Below are positions 45,095 to 54,057 of a DNA stretch of 64,000 nt, piece by piece. The notes beneath the pieces were generated by a model, which was given only the letters and a program-made list of their open reading frames with translations, searched no databases and was not told where the DNA came from. Source of the DNA: CAWARU01 sp963805795. GTDB lineage: Bacteria; Pseudomonadota; Gammaproteobacteria; UBA6186; Azoamicaceae. A program made the translations under genes and the position numbers. The first letter of the stretch is position 1. Each line of letters begins with the position of its first letter. The stretch is from the NCBI GenBank assembly GCA_963805795.1, contig CAWDVG010000001.1:744001-808000 (forward strand), given 5' to 3'.

Positions 45095-45160
45095 AATAAG
45101 GGGACAGATTCAAACAAGCGATAAGTTGTTTTATCGCTTGTTTGGATCTGTCCCCTTATT
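45095..45160. repeat. 66-bp nearly perfect palindrome (REP-like)
   Basis: Two 30-base arms (45095-45124 and 45131-45160) pair with one G-T around GTTGTT. The outer end reads AATAAGGGGACAGATTC. It lies after the Tpx gene and could stop transcription; the GGGGACAG tip resembles repeated extragenic palindromes mobilised by Y1 transposases. Confidence 0.65.
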
Positions 45161-45299
45161 GATCCCAGCCTTGAGCTTTCAGTATTGAATATTTGACTAA
45201 CTAAATATTTTTTCGCATCTATACCGACTTTAAGTTTCTATTGCTTTATTTTTCTGTTGGAATTATTATATAGCAAGTAGTACAACTGTTTAGATTTAT

Positions 45300-45872
45300 A
45301 TGATAATTAATCAGGAAATGCTCGATGCAAATAACATATCAATGAGTGATTCAATGAACCCTAAACAAACAGAAATTCCTGCTGCTACAGCCGCAGTTGC
45401 AGCTGCTAGCGGGACTCATGGAACCCAAGATATTAATGGAGCTACTGAAAGATCATCTTATTCGTTTGCCAGAACCTTAGAGATTGGACATGCGGATGTT
45501 AATGCTACAGCCATATCCAGGCTGTTGGAGATACAACAAAAACAAAATCGTGATCTGGCTGAAAAGAAGGCAAGATTAGCAGATATCAAAGCAAAAAACG
45601 AAATGCTAAAACAAAAGAAAGAGGCAGACGCCAAACTAGAGGCAGATAAAATTTGTAACGAAATTTTCGCTAATAAGGCCCAGTTGAAACAATTAGAAGA
45701 GGAAGAAGCAGCAGAATTAACAAAAAATCAAGAACTGGAAAAAGCAGAATATACTTCCCAATTGGTGCTGCTATTTGCAGCGAAACAATTAGAGAGTAGT
45801 AGTGCCGGAAGTGGGGCTGCTACAACAGAACTCCTGCTACTGGCACTCACGCTGGCCCAAGTGGATTATTGA
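45300..45872 (+). CDS. hypothetical protein with central coiled coil
   Basis: 190 residues, not recognised. The N-terminal ~60 residues are Ala/Thr/Ser-rich (AATAAVAAASGTHG). Residues ~75-150 are a strong coiled coil (LEIQQKQNRDLAEKKARLADIK, AQLKQLEEEEAAELTKNQELE). The C-terminus is hydrophobic (TTELLLLALTLAQVDY). Starts at 45300, 45318 or 45342 are all possible; AGGA lies before 45318. The composition resembles the unknown at 15907-16974. There is no signal peptide. Confidence 0.6.
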   Translation: MIINQEMLDANNISMSDSMNPKQTEIPAATAAVAAASGTHGTQDINGATERSSYSFARTLEIGHADVNATAISRLLEIQQKQNRDLAEKKARLADIKAKNEMLKQKKEADAKLEADKICNEIFANKAQLKQLEEEEAAELTKNQELEKAEYTSQLVLLFAAKQLESSSAGSGAATTELLLLALTLAQVDY

Positions 45873-46008
45873 ATCATGGGTAATAAAAGTACAGGAAAAT
45901 GGCTGTGATTGGCTAATAATTTGATGTCGTTACAAAATATTTTTATTTTAATCGAAAGTAACCTATTATATTAAATTATGATCTAATATATTAAATCGGA
46001 GGATTGAT

Positions 46009-47118
46009 ATGGCTACAAACTTAACCATTAATGTTATTGCTCCAACGAAAGCAATTAGTAAAAAAGATACTGCAGAAGGAAAAGAGTTCTGTATCTTTTT
46101 GGCTTTACCAGGCACTGTAACTATGGCTGATACAACGAGTACGATGCAGAGAGATCTCCCGTTAACATTCACTCACAAGAAGGTTACGCAAAATAATGTA
46201 ACCAATGTTTTTACCTCCCCTGCAACCGCTGTTTCCACTATATCCGATCCCGAAGCGGGGAGGATATTCGATTCGAATTCAGATTCTGGTGAATTCATAG
46301 AAATACCTAATGATATTCCAGTTACTTCAAAGGATATTAAAACACATAACAAAATCATCGCAGATGCCGAAACTGCATATAATAAATTTAAAATGGATCT
46401 AGATAAAGCTAATATTGATCTTAGAGCAGAAGAACCAGTGAAAGATAAGATGGAAGTACAATTTCAAACAGAATTGTATAGTCTTCACTTGAAGTTTAAT
46501 AAAATTCTTTCGGAATATGATAATATAAAAAAACAGTTAATCGATATCCATAAAACGGAACTTTTGGCTGTTGTTAGTTCTGAGTATCTTGATAATTTTG
46601 CTATTAACAAAGTTGAAGCACTATATATAAATCAATATTTGCTTATTAGGAAAAAGTTATCAAGGCTGATGATGATAAGTAATAAAATAACAAGAAATAG
46701 CATACATAGTTATGCCCGAACTTTTGAACAGACTGTTGGTCTACCCTTAAATACTGTATTATCAGATAAAGATAAAATTTCACTTAACAATGCTTTGGGA
46801 AAATCAATTGAGACAGGAAAAGAACTTTTGAAGATGCTTATTGATATTAGTGAATTTATAAAATTAACTAAATCTTGTTACCCAGGTTTAAATCAAAATG
46901 ATATCTTTAAAATTGTTAATCAAAATAGATCTGAAATGATTGCAAAATTTTCCGACTTAATGGGCACAAACAACGATATAGAATCCCCGTTCGATGGATT
47001 CGATAATGTAGTGTATAAATTGAAACGGGAATTAGCAGTTGCAGCCGCAAAGAAGCCAGCGATATCAACCAGTAATAATGCAAAGAATAAATGCATGACG
47101 GGTTGTGTAATATCTTAA
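46009..47118 (+). CDS. putative effector ending in a CAAX prenylation motif
   Basis: 369 residues; CGGAGG precedes the ATG. No known domain. Residues ~105-350 are mostly helical (KIIADAETAYNKFKMDLDKANIDL, FQTELYSLHLKFNKILSEYDNIKKQLIDI). The last residues are KNKCMTGCVIS, so the protein ends in CVIS: Cys, two aliphatics and Ser, a farnesylation-type CAAX box. A second Cys four residues before it and nearby Lys resemble the tails of Ras proteins. Bacteria have no prenyltransferase of this kind, so such a tail makes sense only inside a eukaryotic cell. SGEFIEI (94-99) could be an LC3-interacting motif, but that is weak. Confidence 0.75.
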   Translation: MATNLTINVIAPTKAISKKDTAEGKEFCIFLALPGTVTMADTTSTMQRDLPLTFTHKKVTQNNVTNVFTSPATAVSTISDPEAGRIFDSNSDSGEFIEIPNDIPVTSKDIKTHNKIIADAETAYNKFKMDLDKANIDLRAEEPVKDKMEVQFQTELYSLHLKFNKILSEYDNIKKQLIDIHKTELLAVVSSEYLDNFAINKVEALYINQYLLIRKKLSRLMMISNKITRNSIHSYARTFEQTVGLPLNTVLSDKDKISLNNALGKSIETGKELLKMLIDISEFIKLTKSCYPGLNQNDIFKIVNQNRSEMIAKFSDLMGTNNDIESPFDGFDNVVYKLKRELAVAAAKKPAISTSNNAKNKCMTGCVIS

Positions 47119-47176
47119 GATACGATGTCTTATTTGCAAATAAATTCATTCAGTCATTAGATGCTTTACTACTGGC

Positions 47177-49366
47177 TCAAGAATTTATGGACTTTATATC
47201 CTGCAAAGGACGGGATACAGCGGTGGCTGAAATACGATTTCTATTTTGTCTAGATTGTATTGGCTGACCAAAAGTTAGGGAATTAGGGGAAGATACACAG
47301 GATGCTTCATTCATAGACGTTGCAATTTGTGTGGCTTCGAAGTCAAAATTGAGTTTTCGGATTCGCTCCGAAATTAATGTTTCAGTTGTTTCTAATTGCA
47401 ATTGAACTCTCTTGCTTTTCTCCCATTTTTCTTTCAGGGCAGATTCAATTAACGCTGCTCCAATAATATGTGTTTCTCTTTCCTCTTTTATATCATTTTT
47501 TAAGGGCACTTTATTAAGGCTTTGAGATTTCAAAAGAATGCCTAATTCTTCTGAATCTGAGTCACAGAAAATGTCGGCATGACTCTTATCCATATTACTT
47601 TGAATCATGTTCTCTACAAGAGGCTTAGTACCATTCGTGATTTGATAAGTAAGTTCAGATATTCTTTCACCCATCCATGTATGAATATTCATTCGATTCG
47701 CAACCAACTCTTCATCTTCCACGCTATTGTCAATTGAATAAACGGTAGAACCCATTCCTACTATTAATAAAACAATATAACTAATTAGAGAGACAGTAAA
47801 TGCAAATTGATCCCCCTCGTTATAAAGCTCCATTAAAGTGTCTGCTAAGACATATAAAAGACTAACAGAAAGACTGGAAAGAACGGTCGTTTGAAAGATT
47901 CCTTCTGGTTCTAAGCCACAATAATGCTCGCAAAAAGTACAACATCCACAAGCACAATTTCCGTTGTTTTTGGTTGCAAGTTTTTCTCCGCAAAAAAGTA
48001 CGATACCAAGTGGTACCGAGATAAAAAAGGAATAACCATATTGAAGGGGTACTAAGCTTGGATTGATTTGTTCAGCAATAGAAAAGCAGACTGCTTCTAG
48101 TGAATCAACGACACCGATGTATAGAAACAATTTTAGAGTGGGATCAACATAGCGAAAAGTAAAGTTGCCTATTATTTTAATAATATTTTCTATGTAAGTG
48201 CTAGCCCCATTCTTGTACCCTTGTTTAAGCCAATTTTTCTTTGTTAAAGGAGAAATAATATTTAATGCAAAATAAGAGCATGATCCTACAGCTGCAGGAA
48301 CAATAAAATAGCGTATAAAATAACCATTACTTCCAGTAGTACATTCCTTTTTACCTTGTTCATTGATTATCCAATGTTCAGGAGGTATACAATAAATGGA
48401 AATACCGACCTTCACTAAAAATCTAAAGTATCCTCCAAAAGCTTCAACGTAGGAAAATAGTAGCCTTTTTAGGGTGTCTGCATAACAGGATCTACTGCAA
48501 AGTTCAGTCCCGAGGTTAAAATTTTGAAAAAAGGTAATTTCTCTTTCAAATGCAAGATCATATCGGGATTTAACTTTTTGCTCAAAGCGAATTCTTTCCT
48601 GCATTCTTTCTTCTTTGTTCGGGATACTATCAATCATTAATCCAGAGAATATAGCGCCAATGAATGCAGGTATGACAGACAACATCAAAGCATTACCTTT
48701 AATGGCTGATTGCTCGCTTGGCCAGGGACTTGTAACCTCCATAACGATGCTGAAGCTTGCAACGCCCGCAATAATTGTAAAAATGCACATATTATTCAAA
48801 AGCAGAAATCGACAGACCCTGGGATCTCTCCCAGTTGCTTTATTGGCTTTAGAACGTGCATCATCCATATTTTGATAAAGTTTTTTATATATTTCATTTG
48901 CATAGTAAGAGCTTTGTTTTTCAAGAAAAGCATGCACTGCTTCTATTCCTTTTGCTGGATTTTTTGTGTGGTCTCTATTGGTCTGGATCTTATCAAGTAT
49001 TTCTTTGGCTAGTATTGTTTGACCATTTGTACTATTGACCAAGCTTTCATTACCATTTTGTGATGTTTGAAGCTGAATATTTTGTATTGAGAATAATAGT
49101 TTTATGAGTTTTTCTATATCATTATTATTATCATTAGGATACTTGTCTCCTTTGACTAGGCGCTTGAGTAAATCATATTCTATCTTTTCAAAATGGATTA
49201 AAATATTATTGAACTCGATACTAAAATCTACTTCATCATCTTCTTCTAAATCAACATCATGGATGACTTCCCAGTTTTCAGAAGTTTTATTATTATCTTC
49301 ATTGTAATGCTTGTTATTATTACTTTTGCTATTATTATGATCAAATTTTATATTGACAGCGGCCAT
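47177..49366 (-). CDS. hypothetical multi-pass membrane protein
   Basis: About 729 residues from ATG 49366 (MAAVNIKFD), which follows GGGAG. An Asn/Asp/Glu-rich cytosolic-like N-terminus (~1-185) precedes about eight hydrophobic helices between residues ~190 and 565, for example FTIIAGVASFSIVMEV, VIPAFIGAIFSGLMI, FISVPLGIVLFCGE and SLISYIVLLIVGMGS. A Cys-rich loop (CACGCCTFCEHYCG) lies between helices. The C-terminal ~165 residues are soluble and charged. The opening contains ENWEVI in an acidic setting, LIR-like but weak. No family recognised. It converges on the CAAX gene, stops 58 bp apart. Confidence 0.75.
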   Translation of the reverse strand: MAAVNIKFDHNNSKSNNNKHYNEDNNKTSENWEVIHDVDLEEDDEVDFSIEFNNILIHFEKIEYDLLKRLVKGDKYPNDNNNDIEKLIKLLFSIQNIQLQTSQNGNESLVNSTNGQTILAKEILDKIQTNRDHTKNPAKGIEAVHAFLEKQSSYYANEIYKKLYQNMDDARSKANKATGRDPRVCRFLLLNNMCIFTIIAGVASFSIVMEVTSPWPSEQSAIKGNALMLSVIPAFIGAIFSGLMIDSIPNKEERMQERIRFEQKVKSRYDLAFEREITFFQNFNLGTELCSRSCYADTLKRLLFSYVEAFGGYFRFLVKVGISIYCIPPEHWIINEQGKKECTTGSNGYFIRYFIVPAAVGSCSYFALNIISPLTKKNWLKQGYKNGASTYIENIIKIIGNFTFRYVDPTLKLFLYIGVVDSLEAVCFSIAEQINPSLVPLQYGYSFFISVPLGIVLFCGEKLATKNNGNCACGCCTFCEHYCGLEPEGIFQTTVLSSLSVSLLYVLADTLMELYNEGDQFAFTVSLISYIVLLIVGMGSTVYSIDNSVEDEELVANRMNIHTWMGERISELTYQITNGTKPLVENMIQSNMDKSHADIFCDSDSEELGILLKSQSLNKVPLKNDIKEERETHIIGAALIESALKEKWEKSKRVQLQLETTETLISERIRKLNFDFEATQIATSMNEASCVSSPNSLTFGQPIQSRQNRNRISATAVSRPLQDIKSINS

Positions 49367-49745
49367 GCTCTTTACTCCCAATTACTTCACTTACAGGGTT
49401 TAAGTATCAAAGAGTATCAGATAGTGAATAGAAGATGAAGTCTGAAACCTTATATTCAACTTTGAACGGATAAAAGTTAATAACCTAACATTGTAATTAG
49501 CATTGTGTTTAAAATGTCACAGCATTTTCTTTTATTTCCTATTAATTCTAAGTTAAATAAGGCGGGTATTTACACGAATTACTACTGCTGAGCTACATGG
49601 TGTGTGGGATACATGAGTGCTATTTCGTTCTATGAACGCTAATTGACTTCCCCCCATAAAATAATGTATGATACTAAGCAAAACCACTAGAGTGAATGTA
49701 CTTAATTAATTGATTTATTATCATTAAACACATAAGGGCAATTTT
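49367..49745. other. intergenic promoter region between two divergent unknowns
   Basis: 379 AT-rich bases. No gene or structured RNA was seen. It should hold the promoters of both flanking genes. Confidence 0.5.
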
Positions 49746-50699
49746 ATGGCCAAACCTAAGAATCAAATGTTAAAATTAGCAGAACGTTTTTCTTTATCTG
49801 AAGAATTAACAAAGCACATAATTGTTCCTAACTTAGATGAGCCAAGCTTACATGCACTCACTTTGACGTGCAAGCAGTACCAAAATCAATGTTATAAGGA
49901 TAAACACACCGATAAAAAAGTCGCGGCTGAGATGCTGCATTGTGTGTTGAATCCTACTCCCCCCAATCAAAAGCGATTTTTAGAGCTGCTCTCTACGCCC
50001 AAACGAGATAAAAATGGCCCACCCCTTTATCTTATCCAAAATCATGGAGAAGAAGTCTATTTTAATAAAGCAAAAGCAAGAAAAACCAAAACCACTCGAT
50101 ACAGCACGAATGTTCTTGAGGCTATCCTTAGAACTAAAAATTTTCATCTTGCCAAAACATTGTTTAATTGCATTCCAGCACAAGAGAAAACGGATAACTT
50201 AAAGAAATATATAAGCGTAATAAAATCGCAAGAAATTTGGGGCATGCCCGAACTCCAAATTGCCTACCAAAACTTTCTTGGTCCATGGGAAGCATTACAT
50301 GATCCAAAAAGAGAGGATGAATTAGATAGACTTTGCGGGTCCATTGGACAGGCACTTAAAGAACATCTCCCCTGGTTTTCAATTTGCCTATTTTGTCATC
50401 CTGTCACCCACACTAATGCCGACTACACAGAAGCCCCTAATTGGACTTGCGTTCTCTTTGATAATTCGGAGCTTGATTTAGATTTATTGGGCGATGGTTC
50501 TATTTGTGCTTTATATAAAGGCCATTGGGCCGCGGCTAGCGGCGCGGGGGGGGGTGCGTGGGGGGCGTCGGCGCTTGCTGATGCTGCGGCTTTTGCAAGC
50601 CAATGTAAAGTGCTTTCATCAGAATTGGACAAAACTATAAAACTGTATAGTCTTGACGAGCCTAAACCCGACTCGACAAAAAAGCCTTTTTTTGGATAG
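49746..50699 (+). CDS. putative F-box-like protein
   Basis: 317 residues. Residues ~17-47 read LSEELTKHIIVPNLDEPSLHALTLTCKQYQ, which follows the F-box pattern LPxELxxxIxxxLxxxxLxxLxxTCKxW. The rest (YSTNVLEAILRTKNFHLAKTLFNCI) may contain degenerate ankyrin-like helices. A short tract near residue 260 (AAASGAGGGAWGASALADAAAFA) is coded by unusually GC-rich DNA (50528-50595). F-box proteins recruit SKP1-CUL1 ubiquitin ligase in eukaryotes, and Legionella has such effectors. There is no known domain that would define a substrate. The F-box call rests on one segment. Confidence 0.55.
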   Translation: MAKPKNQMLKLAERFSLSEELTKHIIVPNLDEPSLHALTLTCKQYQNQCYKDKHTDKKVAAEMLHCVLNPTPPNQKRFLELLSTPKRDKNGPPLYLIQNHGEEVYFNKAKARKTKTTRYSTNVLEAILRTKNFHLAKTLFNCIPAQEKTDNLKKYISVIKSQEIWGMPELQIAYQNFLGPWEALHDPKREDELDRLCGSIGQALKEHLPWFSICLFCHPVTHTNADYTEAPNWTCVLFDNSELDLDLLGDGSICALYKGHWAAASGAGGGAWGASALADAAAFASQCKVLSSELDKTIKLYSLDEPKPDSTKKPFFG

Positions 50700-50869
50700 T
50701 CTGTCCAGCTTTTTTCATCAAACTTGAACTTATAGATTTGTTTATTTAGTTAAAAACTATTTTAATGACCTATATCGGCCCAAAACCGATGATAGTCACC
50801 TAGTTTTAATCAACTATACTAAATAAATATATGTAATGCATAAATAGATGTAATGACTAAGGAGAATCC

Positions 50870-51451
50870 ATGAAACCAAATACTATATTGCCCTTTATTA
50901 TGCTGGCTTTAATAGCCCCAAATAGTTTTGCAAATGATCAAAGCACCCCTATGAATACCTCAAATATTTCAGCTAAAAATTCACAAAATGAGCAAGAAAG
51001 TGCCATTGAAATAATATTGCAAGAGCACAAACAGATCCGAGAAAAAATTGCAAAGATCGATAAAATCTTAAAATCGGATATAAAAGAAAGCCGTTCCCTA
51101 TTTAAAGAATTGAAGAATTTTTTGATAAAACATGAGGCCATGGAGCAAACAGTATGGTATCCTGAGTTAGAAAAATATGGAGATCTAAAAGATATTATCA
51201 GTACGCTCAAAAAAGAAGAACAAAATGCTAGCGATGAAATTAAGCGATTAGATAGCATAACAGACGATAAAGAATGGACATCTAAAGTCAAAAAATTATT
51301 CAAAGATGTTGAGCATCATGCAGAAGATGAAGAAACAAAGCTTTTTCCGAAGGTCAAAAAACAACTGGATAAATCCCAGCTTGATAAGATAGGCACTAAA
51401 ATTAAGGCTTATGAAAATCAGGATCAGAACCAGGATCAGGTTCAACCTTAA
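50870..51451 (+). CDS. exported hemerythrin-domain protein
   Basis: 193 residues. It has a signal peptide (MKPNTILPFIMLALIAPNSFA). The hemerythrin/HHE domain has its metal ligands in IILQEHKQIREKI, FLIKHEAMEQTVWYPEL and DVEHHAEDEETKLFPKV, giving the H...HxxxE...HHAxxEE pattern for a di-iron site. The tail repeats NQDQ. AAGGAG precedes the ATG. It probably binds oxygen, nitric oxide or iron in the periplasm; the exact role is not evident. Export is unusual for this domain. Confidence 0.88.
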   Translation: MKPNTILPFIMLALIAPNSFANDQSTPMNTSNISAKNSQNEQESAIEIILQEHKQIREKIAKIDKILKSDIKESRSLFKELKNFLIKHEAMEQTVWYPELEKYGDLKDIISTLKKEEQNASDEIKRLDSITDDKEWTSKVKKLFKDVEHHAEDEETKLFPKVKKQLDKSQLDKIGTKIKAYENQDQNQDQVQP

Positions 51452-51508
51452 TATAAAATCTTGATATAAAATATAGTATTATTAACTTGGGATTATGTCT
51501 TTCATCTT

Positions 51509-51967
51509 TTATCGTATGGAAAGGATATAGTCCCATTCCATTTTTGAAACGGGCAAAATAGATAAGCGGTTTCCAGGCTGTAGAAGACGCATTTGTTTAA
51601 GTTTTGGTTGAATTTTTAAAAAGCTCAAAGGAATTATTTCTTTAAATTTCTTGACTAGATGAACATCTACCATAAACCAACGGGGTGCTAGCTTTGTGCT
51701 TCTGGGATCATAATAAGCAGATTCTGGATCAAAGGAAGTAAAATCAGGATAAGAACTTCTTACTATCTCAATAATTCCTGCAATGCCAGGAACATCACAA
51801 CTTGAATGATAGAAAAATGCTTGATCACCTACCTGCATTTCATCTCGCATAAAGTTTCTGGCTTGATAGTTGCGAACGCCTTCCCAGCATGAAATTTGTC
51901 CTTTTAAAGCCTTAAGTGTATCAATGCTAAAGCTATCAGGCTCTGATTTCATTAACCAATATTTCAT
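51509..51967 (-). CDS. EVE-domain protein
   Basis: About 152 residues from MKYWLMKSEPDSFSIDTL, the usual start of the family; ATG 51967 overlaps the upstream gene's TGA (ATGA), while the alternative at 52000 lies inside that gene. SCWEGVRNYQARNFMRDEMQVGDQAFFYHSSCDVPGIAGIIEIV is the EVE core, which binds modified bases in nucleic acids. Homologues include thymocyte nuclear protein 1. It is the third gene of an operon with a DOT1-like methyltransferase and a MASE1 protein. The modified base it would read is not known. Confidence 0.92.
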   Translation of the reverse strand: MKYWLMKSEPDSFSIDTLKALKGQISCWEGVRNYQARNFMRDEMQVGDQAFFYHSSCDVPGIAGIIEIVRSSYPDFTSFDPESAYYDPRSTKLAPRWFMVDVHLVKKFKEIIPLSFLKIQPKLKQMRLLQPGNRLSILPVSKMEWDYILSIR

Positions 51968-52995
51968 ACAATTTTCATCCCAGGGGAAAGACTTCTGCAA
52001 TCATTGACAATACTTTTTTTAAGATGTCCCGTATAAATCATGCAAAGTGAAAAAGCGAATAGTAGCATGGGTACTAAACTATATTGCCCCATGCCAAAAT
52101 TCAGGACAAATTGCTCCTTATGGGCAATAAAATAGACTAAATATATACTTGACATAACAAATAACAGCCCTGTAGCAATTAGATACCCATAGAGATAAGA
52201 CATATAAATAGACCAAAACATTGAAAGAATATAAAAATAAATCATATCATATTTTTTTGTAAATAACAATGAACAGGTAATAAATATAATGAATGTGATG
52301 CCAAAAGTTTTTTTGAATGGTTCTTGTGAAATTTTTTCTCTAGTGAATGGAATGGTTACCCAAGAAAGCAAGAAAGCAGATAAAATAAATATTGCATTAA
52401 AATCAGCCAACCATAAAATAATATAATTAAATAATAAAATACTTTGCTTGTTGCTTGTGTCCATGATAAGTGCAAAAGCGATTAATCTTAATAAACTTGA
52501 AAAAAGTGTTACGAATAGATTAATCTTGATAAAATTTAGAACTTCACACCAGGCAGCAAATGGTCTTATGTCCGAAGAAAATACTGCTTGACATAAAAAA
52601 GCAGTTAGGCAACCAAAGCCTATGTCGGCCGTTAGGTATAAAATAATTGATACAGCTGAAAAGCCTTTTAAAAAATAAGCACAAATTGAACCCAATATAA
52701 GACCCAGTATGGCATTGCTGCCAAATAAATAAAAAGTAATAAAAGCAATTCCCATAGGAGGGTAGTAGGGAGACACTGGTAATGAAAATGACATATTCAT
52801 GATGGTTAAATATTGAAAGGCAAAAACCATTGTTGTATGAGCAAGATATCTTTTACACCTTATTAAGATGTAGGTTTGGAAAAAGTTGTGATGCTGCTGA
52901 GAGATAACACTTGTAAGTTTAGCAATGACATCTGGTCTATGTAATTTGTCTGGGTTATTTGTTTCATTAGATATTTCATGGGGTATTTTATTCAT
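51964..52995 (-). CDS. MASE1-type integral membrane protein
   Basis: 343 residues with about eight hydrophobic helices. The segment SPYYPPMGIAFITFYLFGSNAILGLILGSICAYFLKG is the MASE1 signature (WPPxGxxLA...lG...PGv.lGa). MASE1 usually sits in front of GGDEF, EAL or kinase domains; here no output domain follows, so it is a stand-alone sensor-like membrane protein. It overlaps the EVE gene by ATGA and starts 3 bp after the DOT1-like gene stop, so the three are one operon. Confidence 0.8.
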   Translation of the reverse strand: MNKIPHEISNETNNPDKLHRPDVIAKLTSVISQQHHNFFQTYILIRCKRYLAHTTMVFAFQYLTIMNMSFSLPVSPYYPPMGIAFITFYLFGSNAILGLILGSICAYFLKGFSAVSIILYLTADIGFGCLTAFLCQAVFSSDIRPFAAWCEVLNFIKINLFVTLFSSLLRLIAFALIMDTSNKQSILLFNYIILWLADFNAIFILSAFLLSWVTIPFTREKISQEPFKKTFGITFIIFITCSLLFTKKYDMIYFYILSMFWSIYMSYLYGYLIATGLLFVMSSIYLVYFIAHKEQFVLNFGMGQYSLVPMLLFAFSLCMIYTGHLKKSIVNDCRSLSPGMKIV

Positions 52996-52998
52996 AAT

Positions 52999-53589
52999 TT
53001 ATTTGCTTCTTGAGTAAATGTAACAAGCCGCTTTATCCCAAGTGGTATGTAGAAATAGTTTTTGAGTTATTATAAAATGATGGAGATTGGGCAATTTTCG
53101 AAAAGACACCACTTTTTGAACAGTATTCATATTATTTATTTTAGCTTCCATTGCAGTCAACAGATCTAATGAAAAAATGGCGGAACAAACATAAATGATA
53201 TTAATAGGGTTTAAGAAATCATGTTCTAAGAAGTCGTCCTGCCATAAATTTAAATGTCTGTTGTTAAACGCATCCGGAATCTGCTGTTTAATTTTTATCT
53301 TAACTTGCTGTGAAATGGTGCATCTTTGTTTATTTATTTCAATACCCGTTACAGAAAGAGCATTGGTAGTGAGAAATACTTGGAAGACAACTTTGCCAAA
53401 ACCCGATCCAATATCTAGGAAGTGATCATTTTCTGTTATTTTTAAATAGGGTAGTAACTTTTCAAGACTATAATAATATAATTCACCATAAATCTCATTT
53501 AATTTTGAAGAGATAGGTTCTTTTATTTCCGCCACGAAGGGTTTGTAGATATCGTCAAAGTAGGATTGGATTATTTCAGATTGCTTCAT
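52999..53589 (-). CDS. DOT1-like SAM-dependent methyltransferase (second copy)
   Basis: 196 residues. EIYGELYYYSLEKLLPYL followed by HFLDIGSGFGKVVFQVFL has the DOT1 order of YGE motif and SAM loop. GIEINKQRCTISQQV is motif II, and LWQDDFLEHDFLNPINIIYVCSAIF motif IV. The last residues (TTWDKAACYIYSRSK) parallel those of the protein at 22742-23425, making them paralogues despite modest identity. There is no signal peptide. It heads an operon with MASE1 and EVE genes. The target is unknown. Confidence 0.75.
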   Translation of the reverse strand: MKQSEIIQSYFDDIYKPFVAEIKEPISSKLNEIYGELYYYSLEKLLPYLKITENDHFLDIGSGFGKVVFQVFLTTNALSVTGIEINKQRCTISQQVKIKIKQQIPDAFNNRHLNLWQDDFLEHDFLNPINIIYVCSAIFSLDLLTAMEAKINNMNTVQKVVSFRKLPNLHHFIITQKLFLHTTWDKAACYIYSRSK

Positions 53590-53668
53590 TCGATTTAATA
53601 CTTCCTATAAATTAAGGCATGCATATGGTTGGTCTGACCAGACGTTCCCCCTGATGCACGCAATAAAT

Positions 53669-53845
53669 TAACTATGTTTTAGTGTGTGTCTGCCTTTTAT
53701 TGCCCAATCTATTGCAGTTTTACCACTATAATCTTTTTTGTTAATATTGGCTCCTTTCTCCAATAAAACTCGAACAATATCGATATGTCCATTTTAGCTG
53801 CTTCTTCCAGGGGATTGTAAGATTTCAACTTTGAACATATTTTAG
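53669..53845 (-). pseudogene. ankyrin-repeat gene remnant
   Basis: On the minus strand NPLEEAAK is readable, then, after a frame change, GHIDIVRVLLEKGANINKKDYSGKTAIDWAIKGRH and a stop at 53669. This is a typical 33-residue ankyrin repeat with a broken frame and no start. The rest of 53590-54057 holds nothing recognisable. Confidence 0.7.
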
Positions 53846-54057
53846 TTTAACAGCTTGCTAAAATGTTTGATCCAAATTTGATCCAAAATAGAAAATGTCT
53901 ATCTTCATCGATATTGAATATCTAAAAAACAGATACTCTAATCCTTGTGTGTCCATTATAATGTCATATTGACGCAAATGGAAAGATGAATCGTAAGAAA
54001 AATGACCCAGTACGGATTTAGATCTAATCTAAACCGATTATGAAGGACACTTTGAAC

